Made by a program: the position numbers and the translations under genes
Assembly (NCBI GenBank): GCA_030142905.1
Contig: JASJOG010000079.1
Coordinates: 391,001-455,000, forward strand
Direction: 5' to 3'
DNA: 64,000 nt
From: Heliopora coerulea
Taxonomy: Eukaryota > Cnidaria > Anthozoa > Scleralcyonacea > Helioporidae
Notes under the pieces: model-generated
Seen by the model: only the letters and a program-made list of their open reading frames with translations
Database searches by the model: none
What the model was told of the DNA's origin: nothing
Shown: piece after piece, positions 33,701-44,279 of the stretch
Layout: every line of letters begins with the position of its first letter
How positions within the stretch are numbered: the stretch's first letter is position 1

Positions 33701-34638
33701 CCACTTGCTTTTTCTGCAATGTCGGAAAGCTATCCGCATGGCAAACATGGGAATCCAATCCTGAGCTCACTACTGTTCTCGAGCATCTGGCTGCACAGCC
33801 ATTCCAGCAGTTGACAATCTCCTCGGAAGCTTTCAAGACCATCGAAACAACGACAGTTCTGATGTATGACAAATCAAGTCCACTGGAGTCGGTCAACGAG
33901 GCTAGATTAACACTGTTCCCCAAAGAGGACCATCAGAAACTTCAAAAATATTCCTCCAACACAGGTGAATCCATTGTGAAATTGCGTAATTTCTGTTTCA
34001 GTGATATAAAAATCTTGTACCAAAACAATTTCATGAAATTACCATTGCTTTATGCATTTTCGGAAAGTTAGAGATGTAACTAGTAGTCTCTTGTTACACC
34101 AAAAAGAGTTTTCTCTTGGGAGCCAGGTGTTGCCAGAGGTGATTGTTTCTTTTCAGAAAATAGTGAAAACAGCCACACTGAAGTTTGCATTGCGTTGTAA
34201 ATAGTCGTGTTACAGGATTTTTGTCTGACTTAATACTCAAACTGCTGGTGGATCCATTTTAATTCTATTAACCGAACGAGTATTGAAGATTTCTAGCTTT
34301 ACCCAAAGGGACACTAAATTACAATAAATCTCTGATCAAATAATTTATAACCATTTGGTACCGCAGAAAATGATGAACTCCTGCAGCACGTCAAAAGAGC
34401 AATATACCAGGCTGGTATTTGGAGCTCCTCTACACAGGCCATGCCAGAAATTCCATCCCCTACAGAATTTTCTTGGGTCAAAGTGAATGGTTCGTGGAAA
34501 GCGATCTGGATGTCCATTTCCCAGGTGCCTCACGTGTGCAGAGAGCTGATCAAATGCGCCTGCACTCGTCCTTATATTACACGCCTCTCGTGGAAATCAA
34601 CTTTCAGTTGACGAAGCAAGCGTGTCAAAATAAAGTCT

Positions 34639-34673
<35 letters not shown>

Positions 34674-34763
34674 TGCTTCCGCTGCAAATGCGCCAAAGAG
34701 AACCTACAATGCACTCCATTGTGTAAATGCCGCTGTGATAATGCAACCAATGCGGCTGTGTAG
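30758..34763 (+). pseudogene. remains of a long element-encoded protein with PIN/XPG-like acidic motifs and Cys-rich tail
   Basis: Homologous text runs in order through several frames: LLDHFKDAVQEQTGGKNVV (30758), LAKAAKIVRKDIF, PPLPLYVGLSTDSLTRS (about 31150), KGIFSVGALDNIDH, LFYEKVDTPAMAKHGMDVI, WPEEYGESKYAVMFGGLHLE (to 32107), FVLDHTNYARWVPVHIRDM, IPLDQAHEQQNKLVKG, NPFLDDFAKLV, then HEEADTRI, RTVDTDVVII and FHAFTGCDTT (33409-33720), and finally a Cys-rich tail (CFRCKCAKENLQC). Such multi-copy proteins occur in coral, Hydra and sea urchin genomes. The HEEAD, DTD and GCD acidic triplets resemble PIN/XPG nucleases. Inactivating changes include in-frame TGA at 32524-32526, TAA and TAG near 32956-32983, early stops, frameshifts and a CAT run. 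Splice-like sites at about 32652 (donor) and 32884 (acceptor) remain. Biochemical function is unknown. Confidence 0.75.
34640..34670. repeat. CAT trinucleotide run inside the pseudogene
   Basis: Ten consecutive CAT units directly precede the Cys-rich tail. The expansion replaces family sequence and contributes to loss of the reading frame. Confidence 0.9.
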
Positions 34764-35059
34764 AAAGGTAGGAGGTATTCAGTGGTTTGTGGCCTCAGGA
34801 AGAGTGTACATAAACATAAAGTACATATCATCGTTTCATGAACGAAAGCTTCCCTGCGCTTTGCCGTAGAGATCTATTTTAGAATGTGCTTGTGATTTGG
34901 CCGAGCAGGGACTGGGAACTACAACCACAAAAGTCGTCTTCTATGGGTTGTTTTTGTAACAGGATAACATAGTGTATACAATTATGTCAAGAAAAAGATA
35001 ACCATGACAATTTGCCATTCTTTTGTAAATTCACAGTTAAACAATGGTGTGAAAAAATT

Positions 35060-35250
35060 CACCACAGATAGCCCAATTCGTGATTTCCGGTCAAAATGAA
35101 ATACCCCCTTAAAGGGGAAACCTGATCAGATTTTTTGGGCACCCCTTCCAGTATCATTACGTATGCCTTAAGGAATTTGTGTGCCAAATTTCATGCTTTT
35201 ATCACTCTTGTCACGATCCAGCTAAAGTTTGGCGCTAGCGTGCCTGACTA
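35060..35250 (+). repeat. right inverted repeat of the 5.3-kb element
   Basis: Same words as the left copy, on the opposite strand: CCACAGATAGCC, CGTGATTTCCGGTCAAAAT, GGGCACCCCTTCCA, CCTTAAGGAAT, CCAAATTTCATGCTTTTATC and CCTGACTA. Confidence 0.75.
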
Positions 35251-35924
35251 CTATGACCAAACTACAGTAGAGGCCAACCAATCATACTTTTTTTCTTTTA
35301 AATTCACCTGTCCAGCTATTGTCATTTCCAGGTACAGGCCAATATTCTCTCTGCTAGTCATAAAATGTTTGTATTAGCTTAGAGTTTCCAACCTCGTGGG
35401 GCCCAGTGAAAAATTTCAGGGGCCGCCCTGAAGTGAAAAGTCTCCTCGAAGTTCTGCAGGGGAAACAGGATTTAATCACATAACGAGGGTTGCCATAGAC
35501 TTTCCCCAACTGTGTTTCAAGCCATGTTTCTGGGCAAGTAAGAGAGACGCACGAGATATAATAAATTATATTATTATACGGCTGAGCTCGCTATCCGGTC
35601 TGTACGCAAACTGACACACGCTGATTGGTTGCCTAGCCGTGCAATATGTTTTTCGTCAAGACCGGCTAGTTTTGGTGGGAAAATTTCCGAGCAGATTCGA
35701 AGACAAACAAACCAGATTTAAGTATGTTTTACAAAAGATTTATCACGAATTACTTCGAAAAAAGAAGTTAAATCTTCTCAAAGATAATTTAAAGTTGAAA
35801 ACTAGATGAACACATGCAAAAAACCACGAAGTAATTGGTGAAAACAAGCAAGTAAACTAAGCTACTTAATCATGAACACACAACTTCCTTAAAAGCGATG
35901 AAAGGAATCAAAAGCCATATAATA

Positions 35925-36050
35925 AATTCTTTATTAACCTCATTTGTTCGGTCTGTAAGGGAAAGTATTTGCCCTCGGTTTTTTCCGAACAGACAAAACC
36001 TCAGGCAAATACTTTTGCGCACAGACCACACACTCGGTTAATAAGTAATC
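35925..36050. repeat. imperfect hairpin repeat (MITE-like)
   Basis: TTTATTAACC...CGGTCTGT...AAGTATTTGCC faces GGCAAATACTT...ACAGACC...GGTTAATAA, a foldback of about 120 bases. An inner CTCGG...CCGA pair forms the tip. It resembles foldback elements widespread in coral genomes. Confidence 0.65.
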
Positions 36051-36242
36051 AGAATTAACCGCAGGAGGACGAGTGAGAGGGAAAACGAACACTTACTTTA
36101 TCGCCTTTGTACCTTACCGCGTACATTCCACGGGTAAAAATCCAGGTGAAAAATCGGGCTGCGATGCAGGCTACACTTGCCCTTGCATTAACACTATCTT
36201 ATTTTTTACTCTTGACAAACGCGAGAAGAATTTTACGTCAGC

Positions 36243-36320
36243 AAGTGGAAAATGCGAGTGGAAAATGCTAAGCGAACCGAAAATGCGAAGCGAATGGAAA
36301 TTGCGAACTGAAGAGGAATA
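36243..36320. repeat. short tandem repeat of GCGAA/GGAAAAT words
   Basis: Units such as GTGGAAAATGCGA, CCGAAAATGCGAAGC and ATGGAAATTGCGA repeat imperfectly four to five times. The plus-strand ORF that spans it (36073-36411) looks incidental. Confidence 0.6.
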
Positions 36321-37306
36321 TGAAGCTAATGGAAAGTGTGAAGGGTTCACTTTCAGAAAACTATCGTATATGAAGCCCAGGTATCTTATGAAGATAAATC
36401 GCAGGGAGTGACCAGCGCTGTTCCTGTTCTGACTGCTTGAATTTACGTTTTATCGACCGAAACTTACTTCGGCTTCGTACAACAGACCCGGGTTTAGTTA
36501 AAGTTTGACTGCCTTGTATGACTGCCGTTTGACCAGTGGTGAATCAAGACCGATGGAATTAGCAAACTTTGTACGAAACAGACTTTTGTTATGAACGAGT
36601 TCACCCAGTACAATATTATAACATGAAGTTTTAGAGTGAAACTTAAGTCTGGCAACTTTAAATCCTAATTTTACACGCAAGTTGCAACATAACTTCTTCA
36701 CAACACAATGTTGCTAAAATAGCACGGTGTACACAGGCTTAACCAACGGCTTCTACGAATATGCCAATTATCCTTGAATGTGAATCAGGCGTGTATCCAA
36801 CAATTTTTCTTGGGGGGTAGGGTGGGTGGTGTTCAATGTGGAGCAGCTTATGCCACAATTTTTCAACGCTCAAAAAAAATGTACTATGTCCTTATCTACT
36901 GCTCTATAATTCATGACATAACAACAGAATTTTTAGGGATTGACGGCAAACGAAACATCGGTTTGCGACTGTGCCTTTTAAAACCATTTGTTAGCGTATA
37001 TCACTTTAATTACAAAACCTTCAAGGTACAAGAAGACACGGACGGATAGATTACGACGACTCCGCACTTTTCGCTTTACTCCTGTTATTTTTTAGATCAA
37101 GGTCAATTTTGAGTGCTGCAGCCTCCATATATTTTATAGCCTCCATATATTTACTGAACATCAAAAACCAAGGGCTAATTTTGCCTTACCAAGGCTCGAC
37201 TTGAAAGTTTGGATTTTTATGAAGATTAATTTCCGCGTGTTTCGTATTTAGTACTTCAATGGACGCAAGTTTAGTAGCAAGCCTATACTGAGCGTACGAT
37301 TCTATT

Positions 37307-37327
37307 GGGGGGGGGGGGGGGGGGGGG
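37307..37327. repeat. homopolymer run of 21 G
   Basis: Twenty-one consecutive G on the plus strand. The length may be approximate because such runs are hard to sequence. Confidence 0.9.
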
Positions 37328-37818
37328 ACACGGGTAAATGTAATCGACGGTAACAGCGTAAAATATATAAAAATATATCTTTTATAAAATATCAAAAAAT
37401 AACAACAGCCAAACGTCATTGTAGAGGGGACTTTTTGTTACAGAAAAAGAATGGTAATTTCGATAATATTTTCTCACCTAAAGTTATCTATAGTAATGAT
37501 CAGTAAATCGTAATACGGAGAGTGAAGCCACGTTCACACGAGCGCATTTTCTGTGGCAAGTTTTTCAGTGACTATTTTTTTTGCTCGAGCGCATGAGAAA
37601 ATTGCCTGAATTTTATGTGACAATTACATTTGTCGAAAAATTGGCACATCACGTGTACATGTGTTCACTGACTGACTTGTTCGAGGCAAATTAAAGACAG
37701 CAAAAATGAATAACAGCAAATTGACTTCAAAGTAATCTGTTTCTCTGAGATAAGGATTAAATGTCTGCAGAAATAATAGCGCATCTGAGAAAGAGGGCAG
37801 GGAGGATAAAATCGTGAA

Positions 37819-38607
37819 TCAGTCCCATTTCTTAGAGTACGTTGAGAGATGTTCGTCTTGCACATCGTTTGTTCTTTGAAGATGAGGGTCAGGCCTTTCT
37901 AATTCGACATATTTTGGTACATTCACCAGGTCAAGTTCATCCTCGCTTTCCTCACTTGACAATGACATTTGTACAGCTTTTCGTTTTGATAAAGGAGTGG
38001 TTTGTCGGCCTACCTGACTAGTTGCCTTATGACTGGCACAGGGTAAGGAATAGGTCATCTCTAAGTCTTTTTGATGAGCTAGTCTGCGTTGATTTCTACG
38101 TGATTCTAACCCGGCTTTCCTCCGTTCCTTTCTGGCAAGATTAAGATCTACTGACCCCATCTTTCCCCGGCGACCTTCCTCTCTTTGGGCCAAAAGAAAT
38201 TCTCTGTCTTCCGGTATCTTTATTAATCGCAGTGCATTCTGATGTGCAATATCGAAAAGTCCATCCAAACTTTTTTCAAACACATTCTCTTTTTCTATGA
38301 TTTTACCTGAACGTTTCATTTTATTTTCCTTGTTCTTGCACAGATTTCTCTACTCATTGAAAAGGCGCTCTATAGCAGTAATTACATGCTGCTGCTTCTT
38401 TGTGGGGATCCTGGTTTGATCCCAGAAACGAAGAAGTTCTACTGTAAGAATGGTTGCACATTCTAGAACAGTTTTACCTTTAGTTTCATTTCTATGGCGA
38501 TTGATAAAAACGGCCAGAATTTCACGTTTTGAAGGCAGTTTCGAACCAGTCAGTTCACTTAATGATTTACCAACTAACCATATTGAAGCTGCACTTCGAC
38601 TGAGCAT
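37819..38607 (-). pseudogene. transposon-associated coding gene interrupted by one in-frame TAG
   Basis: ATG at 38607-38605 opens a frame that reads to a TAG at 38352-38350 and then continues in the same frame to the stop at 37819. The first part (SAASIWLVGKSLSELTGSKL, then RIPTKKQQHVITAIERLFNE) and the second (FDIAHQNALRLIKIPEDREF, then LLAQREEGRRGKMGSVD) belong together: in multi-copy relatives in cnidarians and arthropods they form one protein of about 250-300 residues, with Trp where the TAG sits. The C-terminal half is Lys/Arg-rich, then acidic (SSEESEDELD). Function is unknown; it accompanies mobile elements. A single nonsense change suggests a fairly recent loss, or a sequencing error. 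Confidence 0.65.
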
Positions 38608-38989
38608 TGTAACACTTTGGATATTCTGTACACAAACTTAACTCCAGCTGAAAATGCAATACAAACAAGACTCTGTAAAATCCGCTATTTTGTAAATAGT
38701 TCCATGTGTTGGGTAGTGAGTACCAGTCCACTAAACAGAGTGCGCATGTTTTACAATACTAGTATTGTTACTTTTTTCTGATCTTTAAGTTACATATTTT
38801 GAGGAATGCGCCATAAAATCTGATATATGTAAACTACAAAATGTAAAAATTCGTATTTGGTAGCAACCTCTAAAATTCATTTAATCTAAATCAAATTTGA
38901 GGATATTTTCTTAATTATCGACTAGAACAGAATGGCAGCTTGTCCCCAACAAAATTCGAAAAAAAATTTTGTGGACCACCCTAATATAT

Positions 38990-39046
38990 ACGGTAGAAAT
39001 ATACATACATTGGGTAGAAATATATATACATTGGGTAGAAATATAA
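38990..39046. repeat. tandem repeat of about 20 bases, three units
   Basis: The word GGTAGAAATATA followed by a TACATTG-type spacer repeats three times just upstream of the left hammerhead-like motif. Confidence 0.7.
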
Positions 39047-39061
39047 TAATTCAAGTTTCTT

Positions 39062-39102
39062 TAGCAACGCGTTTCACCACTTTTTCGTGGCTCGTCAGGC
39101 TA
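39062..39102 (-). ncRNA. hammerhead-ribozyme-like motif, left copy
   Basis: Minus strand: TAGC (stem I), CTGACGA, GCCAC-GAAAAA-GTGGT (stem II), GAAA, CGCG minimal stem III, TT, GCTA (stem I). All core boxes are present. The stem II closing pair is G-U rather than the usual G-C, and stem III is tiny, as described for hammerheads in Penelope-like elements. Confidence 0.5.
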
Positions 39103-39536
39103 CAATGAATTCAATTATGTTCTTTGTGACGTCATGCATACTACTACATTTCTCCACAGAAACGAAATCTAAACTACGAGAGAGAATGACACTACACAGA
39201 CAGCAAATTAGAAACACGAGATATCAAGTTTTGCCGGTCAGTGTACACACCGCACGACGTGCAATAAAAAAAGGACATAAAGTTTACGGTCTTTCCGTTT
39301 TATAAGATAAAGGTGGAGAATGACGACGAATGGAGAGCAAAAGAAAAGTACTTTATTGGTAGATTCAGACCTATTTTAAATGCTAATTAACACAACGACA
39401 CAATACCATAATTAAAAAATAACTATGGATAATATTATTATGGATAATATAATAATAATAAAATGAAAAAATAATAAAATAGATAAAATGGATAATACTA
39501 TTAATGACGTCACAAAGAACATAATTGAGTTCATTG

Positions 39537-39577
39537 TAGTCTGACGAACCACGAATAAGTGGTGAAACGCGTCGCTA
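39537..39577 (+). ncRNA. hammerhead-ribozyme-like motif, right copy
   Basis: Plus strand: TAGT (stem I), CTGACGA, ACCAC-GAATAA-GTGGT (stem II), GAAA, CGCG, TC, GCTA (stem I). Against the left copy the stem I closing pair is U-G instead of C-G and stem II closes with A-U instead of G-U, so pairing is kept despite substitutions. Confidence 0.5.
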
Positions 39578-40329
39578 AATAAACTTGAACCGGTCATTAA
39601 CCAGTATGTTTGCTGAATCGTAAACCTGGTTTTACTGCCAATTTTAGGGAATTTTATTTTTACACTATCAACTTGTCATAAGTTACTTTTACTTGACCGA
39701 GTGCTTTGTGAACTTCAATCGGTAGCATTTTGTACCACGTTGACTGTTGATGTCTCCTAATAACATAAAAAAAGAGAAAAAAAGTGCTCGGACTGAAGTT
39801 CGTACCTCTCTTTCCTTTATCCTGAGGACCATTCTGAAAAATTTCATCATAGGTAAGGTATTGCAGGTTGGCTGCCTTCTAAAAGGAACCTGAAGCTGAG
39901 AATGTACGTAGCCAATTGTGGCTCTAGTACCGAAACGTAAGCAGTAGGAATAAAATGCAAATAAACTACCAGAATCGTGGTCGTTATTGAACATACTTTT
40001 CTTTGTGAATGATCAAAATTATCAATAATTCGCTCGTTGGGGCCAACTTATCTATGGTTGCCTACATGTATGTTTTAAATCCCGATAACCAATATTTGGC
40101 CCCCTTCCCAATAATAGAAGAAGCGACCTATAGAATAACATTGATGAAGCTAATAACTATAGTCGTAATAGTCATAAATACAATCTTCATCATGATTATG
40201 ATTATAAAATCATAATTATAATCAAAATTATTCACATACAATGAGATGTTATAAGCAGTGTACATGAGGGAGCTTGGTGATATCACGAACGACATGTGGA
40301 CGTTTATCAAGCTTATATCCTCTGACAAA

Positions 40330-40372
40330 CGACTTCTGAGTCCTAGACGAGGATCGAACCCGCAACTCTCAG
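40330..40372 (-). repeat. tRNA-like SINE fragment
   Basis: TCCTAGACGAGGATCGAACC and CGCAACTC match the fragment at 19531-19571. The complement has a perfect-looking B-box GGTTCGATCC. Confidence 0.5.
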
Positions 40373-40537
40373 ATTAACGGAGACACGCTCTTAAAATTGA
40401 GTTCCCATATGTGCTTACTATGCGGTAGCTACAATTTTTCTACACAATCGCAATTCAAAACAATTTTGAAATAGTTAGATAAAACAAGCTGGACAAAAAC
40501 TAATTGAAGATGAGAGAAAATAACCGAGTTGAAAGTT

Positions 40538-41248
40538 TTAGATGGTAAAAACACTATGTACAATCTCAACATGAAAACAGTCCAAAAAGCCCATTAACAC
40601 ACACGCAAAAAACATCATAATTATGACTAATGAATAAGCAGTGTATTTTTCGATACCTTGTGTTAGCCAAGGCTTGATACGCTTCAATGAAAACTCAACA
40701 CTTCTTATATAGCTGCCATGAACACAGACGGGCTCTTCAGTGTAATGGCGTAGTTCTTCTAGTGTCCAGAAATGATCACACTCGTCTTCCTTGCACAGCT
40801 CTCTACTGTGGCGAAGGCAAGTCTTTCTCCCTTCATAACAAACAGTGCATTTTAATACAAAGGCAGGCTTGATCTCACGATACCGGAGGGATTTGTCTGA
40901 CTTAATTTCTTCTAAAAAGCTAGTGAGAACCTCTTGAAGATGAAGAAGAAACCTGCTGAGAAACACTTGATCGACTCCTTCTCTTGGTGCCACACCAACC
41001 TTGATCTTCTCGGACAGTTTCATCAGATAAACATCTAGTTTAATCCCACTAAATTTGAAAGGGAGTAAAGTATAGTTACTGAAGAACTTGGGTTTGTGAA
41101 TGCTCAATTTTTCACGACATTTGTTTTTTACCTTCACCAAGTGTCTGGCAAAGACACCTAGTGGAAGGTAGTTTCCATAAAATACAATAAAGACGGAAGC
41201 AGCCGAACTCTCCTTCAGAATTTCCTCAACTTCATCTCCTTCGGCCAT
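40538..41248 (-). CDS. single-exon hypothetical protein, Cys/His cluster and C-terminal membrane segment
   Basis: ATG at 41248-41246 gives 236 residues ending at TAA (40540-40538). It opens with an acidic segment (MAEGDEVEEILKE), then a region with regular hydrophobic spacing (LPLGVFARHLVKV, FFSNYTLLPFKFSGIKLDVYL, FLLHLQEVLTSFLEEI) that loosely recalls the COR-B part of Roco GTPases. Next is a Cys/His cluster (CTVCYEGRKTCLRHSREL, then CKEDECDHFW, then EEPVCVHG), possibly metal-binding. Residues about 202-224 (SLVIIMMFFACVLMGFL) look like a membrane anchor. The frame is open upstream of the ATG, so an upstream exon is possible. There is no GTPase core nearby; a detached or degenerate copy of a larger gene is an alternative. 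Confidence 0.5.
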   Translation of the reverse strand: MAEGDEVEEILKESSAASVFIVFYGNYLPLGVFARHLVKVKNKCREKLSIHKPKFFSNYTLLPFKFSGIKLDVYLMKLSEKIKVGVAPREGVDQVFLSRFLLHLQEVLTSFLEEIKSDKSLRYREIKPAFVLKCTVCYEGRKTCLRHSRELCKEDECDHFWTLEELRHYTEEPVCVHGSYIRSVEFSLKRIKPWLTQGIEKYTAYSLVIIMMFFACVLMGFLDCFHVEIVHSVFTI

Positions 41249-41292
41249 AATCGGGGCGACTGGACAGGACGCGAAAGACACCTTAATGTTGT

Positions 41293-41300
41293 TATAAAAA
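41293..41300 (-). promoter_or_regulatory. possible TATA box of the 40538-41248 gene
   Basis: On the minus strand TTTTTATA lies about 45-50 bases upstream of the ATG at 41248, followed by a short candidate leader. This is weak evidence, since AT-rich words are common here. Confidence 0.25.
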
Positions 41301-41469
41301 GCCTTAAGATAATTTGCGCTGCTTATTGTTTTCTCTTTTTTCTTTGAAGTCGCTTATAGCGTGGCTTATTGCTGAGTTTACATTTACTACAATATGACAT
41401 CTCTTCAGTTAAATTTCCTTAGAAAGAGCAACTAGCAGACGGTAACTGCATCAACGACGCAATCTTTCG

Positions 41470-41580
41470 GAGGTGGTTATTTACTTATTTATGCATTTAT
41501 TTATGTATTTATTTGTTTATTTAATTAATTAATTAAATTATTTATCTATTTACATGTATGTATTTATTTACATACGATTT
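41470..41580. repeat. TTTA/TATT low-complexity tract
   Basis: About 110 bases of TTTATTTATG, TTAATTAATT and TATTTATTTAC words. Confidence 0.8.
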
Positions 41581-42861
41581 ATTGATCATTAGTACGCAAT
41601 TAGGGTTACCCACACCGGTATTATAAATTATGATCCTAATACATAAAATAAAATGATTACATTGGGTATCACGAAATTAAATAATAATTCCTAATCAAAT
41701 ACATATTTACAAGCTTAACTAAAGTAAAGTTGTCTGTCATGTCATTTCCAGAGGGAAGTTACGATATTTTACTTACTAAGTAGTTAATAATTTTAGCAGT
41801 AAAAGAAATGTGTTCTTCTACGGCCATATCTGCTCTTAAATTATATATAATATATCATGTAATAAGAAGAGTTTTCAAATGTTTTTCTTGAGGATAAATT
41901 TAATATTTTAGATTAAAAAATTTATGCACTGTGTAACTAAAGGCAAGGCATGCAATATTGCTTGAGTTTCAGAGTATCACACGTCACCATCAATCTGTTA
42001 CGTTCGGTTTGTCAACGAAAAGCAGCCAGTCAGATAAAATGTTGTAGAAAAAGTTTAAGGTAGTACCGAACCCAAAAACGAGATAACAAGGTACTGATGG
42101 TTCGAGCAAAGGCCCTTCATCTGATGAAACGCTGGCTTATTCATTCGTTTTTACGGTGAATTTCATAAAACCTTGAAGGTCGCGAAACGTTGTTACAACT
42201 GGCAAATAAGGCAAAACTTCACCCATACAAACACCTCATTAGTCAAAATGAGAGGGGAAGATGTGTTTATCAGAGAACTCGAAAAGCCTGGATAGCTTTT
42301 AAGAGTTAGGTACGCGTGACAAACTCCGGTAATCAAAACAAAGAGTTAATCGGGAGAATTAATCGAAATAAAAAGAAGGCGACTGTTTTGATAGTAGCAC
42401 GTCAAAACTCACACGTGACATACTGCTGCCTAATTACTGTAGGAACATTTGATCGTCAACGGTTAAATATTAATATTTAAAGAGCCAATCAGACAGTCTT
42501 TAAGAAAACTGGGAAAATCCCCGTGACCTAGAATAGGTTTATCAGCAACAACTCGTGCACGGACGCTCACTGCTTCGAGCTGAATAGCAGCTGTGCACAG
42601 GCAACGTTTTCTAACCGAGGCCCTGCATGAAAGGATGATCTCGCGCACAGTCCAGGTAGACTTATAGATAATTATAGACTAACGGAGATCATGTTGAATA
42701 CATTCTTTATAACTTAAGAAACTAGATCTCTTACGGCAAATCAAGTCGTGCTTGTCACTTAGCGCCAGAATAGTTTTTTGGTTCTTTAACTTTTCCTCTT
42801 TTTGAATAAGCCGATGGAGCATGTGGAGACCGGGAAAATGCTCCTGTACGGAAACCCACAT

Positions 42862-44279
42862 GTGCAACATCAACATTTAGTCAGACATCGAATTCAACTA
42901 CATTACATCAAATTCAAACTCACGACACCAAATTCAAATTCATCACACAGTATCAAAATTCATCACATCAAATTCTGCTTCATCGCATCAAATTCAAATT
43001 CATCACGTCCCATTCAATTTCATCGCATCAAATTCAAATTCATCATACCGAATTCGAATCACTTGAATGGTCAGCGGTAGATGCTTTAATGAAGGTTGGA
43101 TACTTCATGTTACAAAACGATATCCTGAAGCGCGAATTTGCGGGTGGGTGGTCGGGTTGAACTGGCTACTTTATTCAATAGGGTTCTTTTTCTGTCTGAT
43201 GAGCAACTGATATACCCAGAAAATGTTCTGCCAATCGTATGGACTTGAATTGGATTTTCAGGCATACTTCTGTCTAAGCTGTGGAAGAGTGGCAGCAGGT
43301 ATGAGTTCGTTGGATCATGTTAGGAATATCCCCCACCCCATAAGGCTTGGAGAACTGAACTGAACACCCATGTCGAGAATAATCCTTCCCTCATATCTAT
43401 GTTTTAAAATATAAAATGTAAGCACAGCACAGCTGAGTACCGTTTGCTATTACATTTTTTAATATTTAGCGGTTTGAAAGGAATCGTTTTCGCGCTTAAA
43501 ATAATCATTCTACACTTGGTACTGGCGAGCAATTTCCAGTAAGATGGCCACGAAATGATTACTCTTGCACGCTCTATCCACATAAATTCGTCATGGTATC
43601 GGGAGAGTAATTTCCTTTTCAGATGCGGATAAATGATAATGGAAATCTGAACAGACTTTTATAAAACGACTGACTTATTCTCTGCTGAACACAAAGAACT
43701 CATCGAGGTTGTCAACATTATCCGTCGCTTATGGAAGGCTGTGACTAACGCGGATTTATTTATGTTAAATATTTCAACAACCCTGCCAAAACAACTTGTA
43801 AACTTGTTTGAATTGCCCAAAATTAGCCAAAGAAAATGTTTCGACAACACTGTCAAAACAATTTGTAAACGTGTTTGCATTGCTGAAGGAAGTGGGGGGG
43901 ATTATTCTGAACAACAATTTTTTTCACGTTCGGAGTAGTCCTCCAAAAGGGGGCGGGGGTGGGTCCTATTCTCAACATGATCCAGGTCGTTTATATAAAA
44001 AAAGACAACGAAGACTATGAATAGACGAACAGTTCACATAGTGCATGTCTTAACCACACACTTACAACTTAACTGTACACTGTTTTAAAATCTTTGAATA
44101 AAACGGCAGTCATCCCTACTGATTAAAGGATGACTGTTACGACACAAAACACGAAGCATTTCATTTAAGTATAGGTTTACCGCTGACCATATTTACAGTT
44201 GATTTGAATTTGAAGTCGTCGTGATGAATTTGATCTGATGTATTTGAATTCGTTGTCTGACTAAACGTTGATGTTGCAC
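42862..44279. mobile_element. 1.4-kb DNA-transposon-like element with satellite-bearing inverted ends
   Basis: GTGCAACATCAAC starts at 42862 and its complement ends at 44279; TTTAGTCAGACA and CGAATTC follow inward on both sides. The inner borders also match (GGTCAGCGGTA near 43070-43080; TACCGCTGACC near 44178-44188). The left end contains many ATCAAATTCAAATTCATC units, the right end only a few. The interior has no recognisable transposase, so the element is probably non-autonomous. Confidence 0.7.
42885..43068. repeat. minisatellite within the left end of the 1.4-kb element
   Basis: About eight imperfect units of roughly 20 bases built from CATCACATCAAATTCAAATT. Related but fewer units occur, inverted, in the right end at 44200-44250. 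Confidence 0.8.

Larger units (their letters stand above)
29938..35250. mobile_element. 5.3-kb decayed element bounded by inverted repeats of about 190 bp
   Basis: The left repeat (29938-30125) and right repeat (35060-35250) are inverted copies, roughly four-fifths identical by eye; both include CCACAGATAGCC (inner side), CCAAATTTCATGCTTTT and CCTGACTA (outer side). They enclose the multi-frame pseudogene at 30758-34763. The arrangement fits a DNA transposon with terminal inverted repeats. I could not find a target-site duplication. Confidence 0.55.
39054..39590. mobile_element. element with inverted ends carrying paired hammerhead-like motifs
   Basis: 39054-39135 and 39503-39590 are inverted copies, about 90% identical by eye. 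Each holds a hammerhead-like motif, and the copies read outward from an AT-rich interior. The protein-coding part of any parent Penelope-like element is absent. Confidence 0.6.

Noticed and set aside
31040..33923. Minus-strand ORFs across the 5.3-kb element
   Set aside because: They are shadows of the plus-strand pseudogene, whose family motifs are clear.
36073..36411. 112-residue plus-strand ORF as a gene
   Set aside because: It begins in a foldback repeat region and its second half is a tandem repeat; there is no domain.
42885..43068. CRISPR-like array of short repeats
   Set aside because: Units are adjacent and imperfect with no spacers, sit in transposon ends, and the DNA is eukaryotic.
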